A DNA stretch of 64,000 nucleotides, from positions 62,001-126,000 of the forward strand of contig NZ_FPJO01000016.1 in assembly GCF_900119365.1 (NCBI RefSeq), in the 5' to 3' direction. The first letter of the stretch is position 1. Each line of letters opens with the position of its first letter. Both the position numbers and the translations under genes were made by a program. Below the pieces are notes generated by a model that worked only from the letters and a program-made list of their open reading frames with translations, made no database searches and was not told where the DNA came from. Positions 32,923 through 40,868 of the stretch are shown piece by piece. Origin of the DNA: Streptomyces atratus. GTDB lineage: Bacteria; Actinomycetota; Actinomycetes; Streptomycetales; Streptomycetaceae.

Positions 32923-34122
32923 TCACGGAGGCCCGGAACCGAGCAGCGTGAAGGCTCCGTACACCCCCGACGCGAGCGCCGCCACGCCCACGACCACCGC
33001 CGGAACCATCCTTCGCCGGGCGCCCGCCAACGCCACCGCAGCCGGTAGCAGCAACGGAAACGCGGGCATCATCAGCCGGGGCCTGGAGCCGAAGTAGCCG
33101 GACCCGATCAGCGAGATCACGACCACCACGACGCAGTAGACGATCACGGGCAACGGTTGGCGAGGCCGTTGCCGTACGCACAGCCACACCACCCAGAAGA
33201 GGAAGGCGAAGGCCGCGCACAGTCCGAGTCCCGCGAAGACGTTGTGGCCGAACTGTTCCACCACGAAGGCGGCCAGCGCCGCCCCTCCGTCGATCCGGTT
33301 GTTCCAGTCCGCCTGGACATCGAAGTACGCGAACGGGTTCCCCTCCCGCACGGCCACGAAGACGATGTACGACAGCCAGCCCAGCGGCGCCAGACAGGCA
33401 CCCACCACCATCCGTCGGTGTGTCCGGAGCGGTTCGCCTCCGCGCCATGCGGTGAACAGCCGCCATATCGCCGTGACGCCGATCGCCGCGATCAGCGCGG
33501 CCGCGACCGGCCGGGTGAGTCCGGCGCCGACGCACAGCACCCCCGCTGTGATCCACCTGTCGGTCAGAACGGCGTACAGTGCCCAGGCCGCCAGCGCCGT
33601 GAACAACGTCTCGGTGTACGCCATGGACTGCACGAACGCCGTCGGGTACGCCCCCCAGAGCACGGCCAGCAGTATTCCCGCCCGGCGCCCGTACAGCCGC
33701 GCACCCACGGCGAAGATGCCACCGGCGGCAGCGAGTGAGGCGAGCCAGGAGATCAACAGGCCCGCGCCGGCCACGCCGAGGGGCGGGAACAGGACGGACA
33801 GTCCCCGCTCCAGCGCGGGCAGGAGCGGGAAGAAGGCCAGATCGGAGTGGAAGGTGCCGTCCGGGAGCCGGACCCCGTAGCCGTATCCGTGCTCGGCGAT
33901 CCGCTGGTACCAGACCGAGTCCCAGCGGCCTGTCAGCCGGTGCATTCCGTCCTTGCCGGTGACGGAGGCGGTGATCAGGAGGATCGCGACGCCGGTGAGC
34001 CGTACGGCGGCGTAGCCCAGCAGTGCGGGCGCGGCGTAGCGGAGTGAATCCGTCAGCGAACGGGACGCGGAACCTGGCCGCGGGGCGGCCCATGAGGGGG
34101 GAACGGCCTTGGTCTCGGGCAT
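32923..34122 (-). CDS. GT-C mannosyltransferase, PIG-V-like
   Basis: 399 aa with about nine membrane segments. The first extracytoplasmic loop has RWDSVWYQRIAEHGYGYGVR, the conserved WDSxWY motif with the catalytic acidic residue of PIG-V/GPI-mannosyltransferase II-like proteins. FPLLPALERGL and AYPTAFVQSMAYTETLFTAL are further family features. It probably transfers mannose from a polyprenyl-phosphate donor to a lipid acceptor in the membrane; the substrate is unknown. Confidence 0.82.
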   Translation of the reverse strand: MPETKAVPPSWAAPRPGSASRSLTDSLRYAAPALLGYAAVRLTGVAILLITASVTGKDGMHRLTGRWDSVWYQRIAEHGYGYGVRLPDGTFHSDLAFFPLLPALERGLSVLFPPLGVAGAGLLISWLASLAAAGGIFAVGARLYGRRAGILLAVLWGAYPTAFVQSMAYTETLFTALAAWALYAVLTDRWITAGVLCVGAGLTRPVAAALIAAIGVTAIWRLFTAWRGGEPLRTHRRMVVGACLAPLGWLSYIVFVAVREGNPFAYFDVQADWNNRIDGGAALAAFVVEQFGHNVFAGLGLCAAFAFLFWVVWLCVRQRPRQPLPVIVYCVVVVVISLIGSGYFGSRPRLMMPAFPLLLPAAVALAGARRRMVPAVVVGVAALASGVYGAFTLLGSGPP

Positions 34123-34155
34123 GCTCGAAAGTATGCCCGGGGCGCTGCGGCGGGG

Positions 34156-34428
34156 TCAGGACGCCTTGACGGCTTCGATGAACGGCGTCCAGGCGGACGC
34201 GGGGACGACGAGCACGGGTCCTTCGGGACGCTTGGAGTCGCGGACGGGGATGACGCCGGGGTGTCCGTCCGCGACTTCGAGGCAATTGCCGCCGCTCCCG
34301 TTGCTGTGGCTGCTCTTGCGCCAGGTGGCGAACCCCTCGGCGACTTCGACGCAGTTGCCTCCGGAGGAGTTGCTGTGGCTGCTCCTACGCCAGATCGCGG
34401 CGCTCAAGTCGATTTGGGTGCGCACCAT
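34156..34428 (-). CDS. DUF397 protein with duplicated N-terminal motif
   Basis: 90 aa. The DUF397 signature occurs twice: WRRSSHSNSSGGNCVEVAEG (about 13-32) and WRKSSHSNGSGGNCLEVADG (about 36-55), followed by one normal C-terminal part VIPVRDSKRPEGPVLVVPAS. The second copy is complete and the first is a partial in-frame duplication. The gene overlaps the 3' end of the XRE regulator by 44 bp, the standard XRE-DUF397 arrangement of Streptomyces, thought to act as a regulator/partner pair. Confidence 0.87.
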   Translation of the reverse strand: MVRTQIDLSAAIWRRSSHSNSSGGNCVEVAEGFATWRKSSHSNGSGGNCLEVADGHPGVIPVRDSKRPEGPVLVVPASAWTPFIEAVKAS

Positions 34429-35263
34429 TTCGGTATTCCTCTGCCGCTTCTTCGATCATGGCTAGGGACGCCTCCGGCGGCAAGGCGGCGGCCCTCAGGA
34501 GATCGTACGACCTCCGATACTGCTTCACGAGGCCCGGATCGTCGACGGTAATTCCGTGATGCTGGCCCTCCGTGTAGGCCAGCGGGGGAGCATCCGCGAA
34601 GTCCAGAATCAGGGCGTTGCCCAGCATGAGAGCGTGCGCTCCTGTGTTCCACGGAAGGATCTGCGTAAAGATGCGGCCGCGTCGGGTAAGGGCGGCGACG
34701 TGTTCCAACTGCTCGGCCATCTGCTGCGGCGGCAGGATCGGCAGGCGCAGCAGGGACTCGCTCAGGATGGTCCAGTACTGCGGGGTCCGGTGGCTCCGCT
34801 CGAAGAGCCGTGCCCGTGCCAGCCGCGCGTTGACCTTCACCTCGGTCTCTTCCTGGAGCTCCGGGAGCCGCTCGGCGCGGATTACGGCCTCCGCGTACGG
34901 CCTCGTCTGGAGCAGACCGGGGAAGACTGTCGGAGACCACTCTTCGATGGTCTCGGCACGCTTCTCCGCGTCCAGCACGCGCTCGAAATACTCCGCGTGC
35001 CCCTTGCGTCGGGCCTTCCGCACGTCCTCGCACCGCCGCTGGAAGAACCCGTCCGTCTTCAGTACCCGGTCCACATGCTGGGCCAGGTCGAGGGGCATCC
35101 GCCGGTGACCGTGCTCGATCTCGCTCAGGTACGTGATGCCGTAGAAGCTGCCGTCCACCAGCTTCTCCAGGGTCAGGCCCGCCTCTTCCCGCTTGAAGCG
35201 GAGTTCCTTGCCGTAGAACTGCGGGACGCCCGCCGAGCCGTCGATCTCCTTGCGTGTGGCCAC
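34385..35263 (-). CDS. XRE-family regulator with DUF5753 domain
   Basis: 292 aa. N-terminal HTH_31-type domain ELRFKREEAGLTLEKLVDGS and YGITYLSEIEHGHRRMP. The C-terminal DUF5753 (about 95-275) has the usual PTVFPGLLQTRPYAEAVIRA, WTILSESLLRLP and ILPWNTGAHALMLG. It is paired with the overlapping DUF397 gene. Homologues include developmental regulators such as the BldB/WhiJ type systems; the ligand is unknown. Confidence 0.9.
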   Translation of the reverse strand: MATRKEIDGSAGVPQFYGKELRFKREEAGLTLEKLVDGSFYGITYLSEIEHGHRRMPLDLAQHVDRVLKTDGFFQRRCEDVRKARRKGHAEYFERVLDAEKRAETIEEWSPTVFPGLLQTRPYAEAVIRAERLPELQEETEVKVNARLARARLFERSHRTPQYWTILSESLLRLPILPPQQMAEQLEHVAALTRRGRIFTQILPWNTGAHALMLGNALILDFADAPPLAYTEGQHHGITVDDPGLVKQYRRSYDLLRAAALPPEASLAMIEEAAEEYRNGAHPNRLERRDLA

Positions 35264-35380
35264 TGTTGACCGCCTTTCGCGCTGTGCGTTGTGGAGCGGG
35301 AAGTCCTTTCACGGTAGAGGCCCATGCGGCAGCGTGTGAGGTGTTCGTCACAGTCAGCAACGAAAGGTGCACGCCCCCTC

Positions 35381-35602
35381 ATGGACGACACGTACGACTT
35401 CACCGCCCACGACATCGGCCCGGACATCGACGCGCTGCGCGCCGCGCTCGCCGCGCACGGCATCACGCTGCCGACGCTCGGTGTCGACCCGCTGACCCTT
35501 GCCGCACGGACGACCCGGCCGCCGCTGGTCGCGCTCGGGAACTGCAATGTGGCGACCGTGCGCCGGATGGCCGAGGTGCTGCGTTCGGCGGCCGGGGGAT
35601 GA
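35381..35602 (+). CDS. small hypothetical protein, coupled to anti-sigma-like ATPase gene
   Basis: 73 aa from ATG 35381. Reads MDDTYDFTAHDIGPDIDALR, LAAHGITLPTLGVDPLTLAA, and ends LGNCNVATVRRMAEVLRSAA. No known domain, but the same short protein commonly precedes HATPase genes next to XRE/DUF397 loci in Streptomyces. Its stop overlaps the next start (ATGA), so the two are translated together. The SD is distant (AAAGG 14 bp upstream). Confidence 0.7.
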   Translation: MDDTYDFTAHDIGPDIDALRAALAAHGITLPTLGVDPLTLAARTTRPPLVALGNCNVATVRRMAEVLRSAAGG

Positions 35603-35970
35603 CTCCGCTGCCGTTCACGGTGGATCTGCTCGCCGTGCCGAAGGCCGTACCGGAGATGCGGCACACCCTGCGGGAGCGGTGCGTTGGTGCGGATTCGCCG
35701 GATCTGCTGCTCTGCGTCAGCGAGTTGCTGACCAATGTGATCGTCCACCTCGGCGAGGGGACACCGGTCACGCTCCGGATCAGCGGTACGCGTACCGGCA
35801 GGGTCCGGGTCGAGCTGAGCGATCCCGAGCCGTGCGCCTGGCCGACGCTCCGCACCGCCGGTCCCGGCGACGAGTCGGGGCGGGGACTGTCGCTCGTGGA
35901 CGCGTTGGCGTTGCGGTGGGGCGTCGACCAAGGGCCGTACGGGAAGACGGTGTGGTGCGAGCTGCGTTGA
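35599..35970 (+). CDS. ATP-binding protein, HATPase_c_2 (RsbW-like)
   Basis: 123 aa. N-box LLLCVSELLTNVIVHLGEGT, G1 box VELSDPEP, and the G2-like GPGDESGRGLSLVDALAL loop identify a GHKL ATPase of the anti-sigma-factor RsbW/SpoIIAB class. Streptomyces has dozens of such stand-alone proteins. Partner unknown; translationally coupled to the preceding small gene and divergent from the XRE gene. Confidence 0.87.
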   Translation: MTPLPFTVDLLAVPKAVPEMRHTLRERCVGADSPDLLLCVSELLTNVIVHLGEGTPVTLRISGTRTGRVRVELSDPEPCAWPTLRTAGPGDESGRGLSLVDALALRWGVDQGPYGKTVWCELR

Positions 35971-35980
35971 GCGGTTCCGG

Positions 35981-38900
35981 CTAGCGCGGCGGCAAGGGCG
36001 GCCGTCGCCGGTCCGGGACGTCGTCGTACGTCGGTGGGGCCGCCGCGGGCTGGGCGGCCAGCAGGTCCAGGGCCACCCGTACCGCGTCGTCCAGCACCGC
36101 GTACCGGCCCTCCGCCCAGTCGAGGGGGGTGCGCAGCGTCTCCAGGTCCGGTTCGACGCCGTGGTTCTCGATCGACCAGCCGTAGGTGTCGAACCAGGCC
36201 GCGTTCATCGGCACCGTGATCACCGTGCCGTCGCCGAGCCTGGTCCGGCCGGTCATGCCGACGACGCCGCCCCAGGTCCGCTGGCCCACGACCGGGCCGA
36301 GCTTCAGCAGGCGGAAGGCGGCGGTGATCATGTCGCCGTCGGAGGAGGTCGCCTCGTCGGCCAGGGCGACCACGGGGCCGCGCGGGGCGTTGGAGGCGTA
36401 ACTGACCGGCTGGGCGTTGCGGGTCAGGTCCCAGCCGAGGATGGTGCGGGTCAGTTTCTCCACCACCAGCTCGCTGATGTGGCCGCCCGCGTTGCCGCGC
36501 ACGTCGACGATGAGGGCCGGCCGGGACACCTCCATGCGCAGGTCCCGGTTGAACTGGGCCCAGCCCGATCCGCCCATGTCGGGGATGTGCAGATAGCCGC
36601 ACTTGCCGCCGCTCAACTCCCGTACGACTTCCCGGCGTTTGGCCACCCAGTCCTGGTAGCGCAGCGGCCTCTCGTCGACCAGGGGGACGACGGCGACGCG
36701 GCGGGGGAGGCTCCCGCCCCCGGCCGGGCGGAAGGTCAGCTCGACGGTGGTGCCGCCCGCCGCGGTGAGGAGGGGATACGGGCCGGCGACCGGGTCGACC
36801 GGGCGTCCGTCCACGTGGGTGAGGACCGCGCCCTCCCGGATGCCCGTACCGGCCAGCGGGGAGCGGGCCTTGGAGTCGGAGGAGTCGCCGGGCAGGATGC
36901 GCCGGATCGTCCAGTCGCCGTCCCGGCACACCAGGTTCGCGCCGAGCAGGCCGATCGCCCGCTGGTAGTGCGGCGGGCCCTCGTTGCGGCGGGCCGGGGT
37001 CACGTACGCGTGCGAGGTGCCCAGTTCGCCCAGGACCTCGCGCATCAGGTCGGCGAACTCGTCGGGGGAGGCGACCCGTTCGACCAGCGGGCGGTACTGG
37101 TCGAGCACGGCCGTCCAGTCGATGCCGCACATGTCCGGGTCCCAGAAGTAGGAGCGGATGATGCGGCCGCCCTCCTCGTACGCCTGCCGCCACTCCGCCG
37201 CCGGGTCGACCTCGTGCAGGATGCGGCGCAGGTCGAGGTAGACCGTCGAGTCGCTGTCGCCGACCTCGGTGGCGGGGACGGCGCGCAGCTCGCCCTCGTC
37301 CATGACGACCAGCCGGGTCGCGTCGCCGCTGACCGCGAACCAGTCGAGGTGGCCGACCAGTTCGGTCCTCCTGGCCTTGGTGATGTTGAAGTGTTCGAGG
37401 GTGGGGCGGCCCGACATGTCCGCCGGGTTGGCGAAGGTCTCGCCGAGCGCGCCGGAGATCGGCCAGCGCAGCCAGACCAGCCCGCCGCCGCTCACCGGGT
37501 GCAGCGCCGAGTACTTCGACGCGGAGACCGGGAAGGGCGTCACCCGGTTCTCCAGGCCCTCGAACTCGACGGTGACCGTCGACGGACCCTCGCCCGTACC
37601 GGCCTCGGGGATGTCGTCGGCCGGGTCGAGCCCGCCCGCCGCCGGGCGCCCCTCCGGGGACAGGGCGAACGGGGAGGGGGTGGCGGACGAGAGCGGCACC
37701 AGGTACGGGCGGCAGCCCAGGGGGAAGGAGAGGTCGCCGGTGTGGACGTCGTACACCGGGTCGAAGCCGCGCCAGGAGAGGAAGGCGAGATAGCGTCCGT
37801 CGCCCGTGAAGACGGGGTTCTCGTCCTCGAAGCGGCCATTGGTGACATCGACGATCACGGGCGCGCCGGTGCCCAGGATGCGGGCCAGCTTGATCTGGCG
37901 CAGCGAGCGGCCGATGCCGGGGTGCGACCAGGTCAGCCAGGCGCCGTCCGGGGAGAACGCCAGGTCGCGGACCGGGCCGTTGATGGAGCGGATCAGCTCG
38001 GTGGGTTCGCCGGTGGAGGTCTCCTCGTCGGTGTCCAGGAGCAGCAGCCGCCCGTCGTTCGTCGAGACGGCGAGGCGCTCGCCGTCCGGGTCGGCGATCA
38101 GCTCGTGCACCCGGCCGAGCTGCCCGGAGGCCAGCCGGCGCGGCTCGCGGTCGCCGCTGGCGCGCGGCAGGTAGGCGATCTCGATCGCGTCCTCGCCGTC
38201 GGCGTCCGTGACGTAGGCGACCTGGCCGCCGCTGCCGAGCATCTCGGGCAGCCGGACCCGGACCCCGGGGGTGTCGGCGATGGTCCGGGCGGGGCCGTCG
38301 CGGTGGGTGAGCCAGTACAGGCTGCCGCGTACGGTGACCGCGCTGGCCCGGCCCGTCTCGTCCACGGAGAGCGAGTCGACGTTGCTGGCGGCCGGGACCT
38401 GGTGGATGCGCCGTCCGGTGCGCGGCCCGCCGAGCCGCACCTCCAGCTTCCGGGGCGCCGCGTCCGGCGAGGCCAGGTCGTCGACCAGCCACAGGTCGCC
38501 CGCGCACTGGTAGACGATCCGGTGCCCGTCGCTGGAGGCGTGCCGGGCGTAGAAGGCGTCGTGGTCGGTGTGGCGGCGCAGATCGGTGCCGTCGGGCCGG
38601 CAGGAATAGAGATTGCCGACGCCCTCGTGGTCGGAGAGGAACGCGATCCGGCCGCCCACGAACATCGGTGAGGCGAGATGGCCGCCGATGTCCGGCAGCA
38701 GCCGCTTGCCGTGCAGCCAGAGCCGGCCGGTCGCGCCGCCCCGGTACCGCTTCCAGGCGGCCGGTTCGTGCGGGGGCGTGCCGGTGAGGAGCAGGGTGCG
38801 CCGCTCGCCGTCGATGTCGGCGACCGCGATGTCGGAGACCGGGCCCCAGGGCAGCTTGCCGCCGGGGCTGCCGTCGGTGGGGACGCTGTAGGCCCAGGAG

Positions 38901-39271
38901 ACGTGCGAGAACGGCTGGTTGTGCGAGGACACGGCGAGGATGTGGGAGGCGTCCGGGGGGTCGGGGGTCCAGCCGCAGACCCGGGTGTCCGTCGAGCCCC
39001 AGTAGGTGAGCCGGCGGGCCGGGCCGCCGTCGACCGGTGCGAGATGGATCTCGGGGTCGAGCGTGCGCCAGGTCGTGTACGCGATCCGGCTGCCGTCGGG
39101 GGAGAAGCGCGGGTGGCTGACCCGGGTCCGGTCGACGGTCAGCCTCCAGGCGCGGCCGGGCCGCTCCCCCTCGGGCGCGAGGGGGGCGACCCAGAGGTCG
39201 TCCTCGGCCGCGAAGCAGAGCAGGTCGTCGTGGAGGTGCGGGAAACGGAGATACGCGACGTCGTCACTCAC
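35981..39271 (-). CDS. tricorn protease homologue (S41 family)
   Basis: 1096 aa. The N-terminal ~650 residues form beta-propeller repeats (YLRFPHLHDDLLCFAAEDDL, HPRFSPDGSRIAYTTWRTLD). These are followed by a C1 domain, a PDZ domain (GTGIREGAVLTHVDGRPVDP) and the C-terminal S41 protease domain with VDVRGNAGGHISELVVEKL and the nucleophile region LADEATSSDGDMITAAF. The terminal NHGVEPDLE contributes the acidic residue. Tricorn cuts oligopeptides released by the proteasome and passes them to aminopeptidases. Full length; divergent from the TetR gene across a region with two operators. Confidence 0.93.
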   Translation of the reverse strand: MSDDVAYLRFPHLHDDLLCFAAEDDLWVAPLAPEGERPGRAWRLTVDRTRVSHPRFSPDGSRIAYTTWRTLDPEIHLAPVDGGPARRLTYWGSTDTRVCGWTPDPPDASHILAVSSHNQPFSHVSWAYSVPTDGSPGGKLPWGPVSDIAVADIDGERRTLLLTGTPPHEPAAWKRYRGGATGRLWLHGKRLLPDIGGHLASPMFVGGRIAFLSDHEGVGNLYSCRPDGTDLRRHTDHDAFYARHASSDGHRIVYQCAGDLWLVDDLASPDAAPRKLEVRLGGPRTGRRIHQVPAASNVDSLSVDETGRASAVTVRGSLYWLTHRDGPARTIADTPGVRVRLPEMLGSGGQVAYVTDADGEDAIEIAYLPRASGDREPRRLASGQLGRVHELIADPDGERLAVSTNDGRLLLLDTDEETSTGEPTELIRSINGPVRDLAFSPDGAWLTWSHPGIGRSLRQIKLARILGTGAPVIVDVTNGRFEDENPVFTGDGRYLAFLSWRGFDPVYDVHTGDLSFPLGCRPYLVPLSSATPSPFALSPEGRPAAGGLDPADDIPEAGTGEGPSTVTVEFEGLENRVTPFPVSASKYSALHPVSGGGLVWLRWPISGALGETFANPADMSGRPTLEHFNITKARRTELVGHLDWFAVSGDATRLVVMDEGELRAVPATEVGDSDSTVYLDLRRILHEVDPAAEWRQAYEEGGRIIRSYFWDPDMCGIDWTAVLDQYRPLVERVASPDEFADLMREVLGELGTSHAYVTPARRNEGPPHYQRAIGLLGANLVCRDGDWTIRRILPGDSSDSKARSPLAGTGIREGAVLTHVDGRPVDPVAGPYPLLTAAGGTTVELTFRPAGGGSLPRRVAVVPLVDERPLRYQDWVAKRREVVRELSGGKCGYLHIPDMGGSGWAQFNRDLRMEVSRPALIVDVRGNAGGHISELVVEKLTRTILGWDLTRNAQPVSYASNAPRGPVVALADEATSSDGDMITAAFRLLKLGPVVGQRTWGGVVGMTGRTRLGDGTVITVPMNAAWFDTYGWSIENHGVEPDLETLRTPLDWAEGRYAVLDDAVRVALDLLAAQPAAAPPTYDDVPDRRRPPLPPR

Positions 39272-39342
39272 CCTTCAATGCTTTCCGCGCGGAAGGGCCC
39301 CGGCAACTCGTGGTGCGGGACCAGTTGTGGTGCGGAACACAA

Positions 39343-39362
39343 GCGAAACGATTTCGTTTCGC
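39343..39362. promoter_or_regulatory. operator 1 in tricorn/TetR intergenic region
   Basis: GCGAAACGATTTCGTTTCGC: perfect 9-bp arms around a TT centre. It shares the GAAAC/GTTTC core with operator 2 and is probably bound by the adjacent TetR protein. Confidence 0.65.
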
Positions 39363-39390
39363 TGGACGGGCGGGGTGAGCGTCGATGTGT

Positions 39391-39405
39391 ACGAAACAGT
39401 TTCGT
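39391..39405. promoter_or_regulatory. operator 2 in tricorn/TetR intergenic region
   Basis: ACGAAACAGTTTCGT: perfect 7-bp arms around a central A. TTGACT (39410-39415) and TACGAT (39435-39440, 19-bp spacer) directly downstream could be the tetR promoter, so binding here would give autorepression. Confidence 0.65.
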
Positions 39406-39463
39406 TCGATTGACTGGCGTACGAGCAACGGAAGTACGATCACCCGAAACAGGAGGTCGAGAC

Positions 39464-40036
39464 ATGGCACGCACCCGGCTCACGCCCGAGCGCGAGAGCG
39501 AGCTGTACGCCGCCGTGCTCGACCTGCTCGGCGAGGTCGGCTACGACGCCCTGACCATGGACGCCGTCGCCGCTCGCGCCCGTTCCAGCAAGGCCACCCT
39601 CTACCGCCAGTGGGGGAGCAAGCCCGAGCTGGTCGTCAAGGCCCTGCGGCACAACAAGCCGGTGTCCCTCGCGGAGATCGACACCGGGTCGCTGCGCGGC
39701 GACTTCCACGCCGCGCTGAGTCGTACCGACGACTGCCAGATGGAGAAGAACTCCGCGCTGATGCGGGGTCTGAGCCATGCCGTCCACAACAATCCCGATC
39801 TGCTCCAGGCCCTGCGCGAACTGCTGATCGAGCCGGAAGTGACCGGTCTCGACACGCTGCTGCGCCGAGCCGTGGATCGGGGTGAACTGCGTCCGGACCA
39901 ACCGGCGCTGAAATATGTACCGCACATGCTGGTCGGCGCCTTCGCCGCTCGGCAGCTCGTCGAGGACCGCGCCGTCGATCAGGCGTTCCTCGCCGACTAC
40001 GTCGACTCCGTGATGCTTCCCGCGCTCGGAGTCTGA
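39464..40036 (+). CDS. TetR-family transcriptional regulator
   Basis: 190 aa from ATG 39464 with AGGAGG upstream. N-terminal HTH: ESELYAAVLDLLGEVGYDAL, MDAVAARARSSKATLYRQWG, SKPELVVKAL. C-terminal ligand domain with TETR_C_11-like features (DQPALKYVPHMLVGAFAARQ). Two palindromes lie between it and the divergent tricorn gene; regulation of itself and perhaps of tricorn is likely. The effector is unknown. Confidence 0.9.
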   Translation: MARTRLTPERESELYAAVLDLLGEVGYDALTMDAVAARARSSKATLYRQWGSKPELVVKALRHNKPVSLAEIDTGSLRGDFHAALSRTDDCQMEKNSALMRGLSHAVHNNPDLLQALRELLIEPEVTGLDTLLRRAVDRGELRPDQPALKYVPHMLVGAFAARQLVEDRAVDQAFLADYVDSVMLPALGV

Positions 40037-40158
40037 CCCCCGGTCCCCTTCGCGCGATCCGTCCCCTTCGTACGGCCCCCTCCCCAAGCCCCACCTGACA
40101 CGCCGCTCTCGTCGTCGGGCTGGTTCCTCACGCCCTTCTTCCACCCACGACCTGACGC

Positions 40159-40193
40159 TCCGGGGCCGCGTCCGAGCGGAGCGCGGCCCCGGA
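40159..40193 (+). terminator. terminator after tetR
   Basis: TCCGGGGCCGCG and CGCGGCCCCGGA form a perfect 12-bp stem, 122 bp after the TetR stop. Confidence 0.75.
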
Positions 40194-40235
40194 CGTGCCG
40201 GTTACCTGTGGGGATGGGGGACCGGGCCCATGAGG

Positions 40236-40262
40236 AAGCCCCGTGCGAGCGGCACGGGGCTT
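40236..40262. terminator. second, bidirectional terminator
   Basis: AAGCCCCGTGC/GCACGGGGCTT stem with a 5-nt loop, flanked by A- and T-containing ends, between the convergent tetR and SsgA-like genes. With the 40159 hairpin it fills the 289-bp gap; no gene is seen there. Confidence 0.8.
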
Positions 40263-40325
40263 CTGTCATGCGGGTACGGGAACGTCACGCGGGGCCGATC
40301 GAGTGGGCCGATCGGGTGGGGCCGA

Positions 40326-40688
40326 TCACGCGGGCGTCACGTCGGGCGCGGGTCCGGCGCCCTCGTCGGTGTGCGTGCGGTGCAGAAAGCGGATCAGCGG
40401 TGCGCTGTCGAACTGCACCACCTCCACGCCCTCCTTCGAATGGACCTCCACGACCAGCTGCGTCCGCCCGCAGGGCCAGACGCGGACGCCGCCGCGCTCG
40501 GTGGGGGCGTGCAGCCCGCCCTCCAGCAGATCGCGGCCGAACGTCCATTCGTCGCCGCCGGGGAAGGCGACGTGGACGGCGCGCGGGTCCTCGTCGGCGT
40601 CGTACAGCAGGTCGACCGGGACGGCCGGGAGGTCGGGGGTGTCGTTGACGAGCCAGGCATCTGCCTGTTCATGGATCACGGGGGGCAT
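40326..40688 (-). CDS. SsgA-like protein (SALP), sporulation/cell-division regulator
   Basis: 120 aa from ATG 40688, preceded by AGGAGGAG. Family features: VPVDLLYDADEDPRAVHVAF, EWTFGRDLLEGGLHAP, and GGVRVWPCGRTQLVVEVHSK. SALPs are found only in morphologically complex actinomycetes; SsgA/SsgB guide FtsZ localisation and others control spore-wall synthesis and autolytic spore separation. Genomic context (near cbiMQO, pmt and the PBP) recalls the ssgE region of S. coelicolor, but I cannot assign the paralogue with certainty. Confidence 0.88.
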   Translation of the reverse strand: MPPVIHEQADAWLVNDTPDLPAVPVDLLYDADEDPRAVHVAFPGGDEWTFGRDLLEGGLHAPTERGGVRVWPCGRTQLVVEVHSKEGVEVVQFDSAPLIRFLHRTHTDEGAGPAPDVTPA

Positions 40689-40778
40689 GGAACGACTCCT
40701 CCTGTGCGTACTGCTTCGCCATCCAATGTCCCATATTTTCCGCAAACGATGCGATCGGCAGTTGTGACGCAGTCGCTC

Positions 40779-40795
40779 TTGCGAAGGGTTTGCAA
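40779..40795 (+). promoter_or_regulatory. Nur-type nickel-responsive operator before cbiM
   Basis: TTGCGA-AGGGT-TTGCAA fits the published Nur box tTGCaa-N5-ttGCAA with one mismatch in the first half. It overlaps the likely -35 region of a promoter whose -10 would be TATCAT (40804-40809), 60 bp before the cbiM start. Nur binding, and hence nickel as substrate, is inferred. Confidence 0.6.
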
Positions 40796-40868
40796 CAGGG
40801 TCCTATCATTGAGCGGTTCACGACATCGTCCGCAGCAACGCAGGACCGCAGGAAGCGGAGCCCCCTCC

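Noticed and set aside
32603..33097. 164-codon plus-strand ORF
   Set aside because: Its second half is antisense to the mannosyltransferase gene and the first half has no recognisable sequence.
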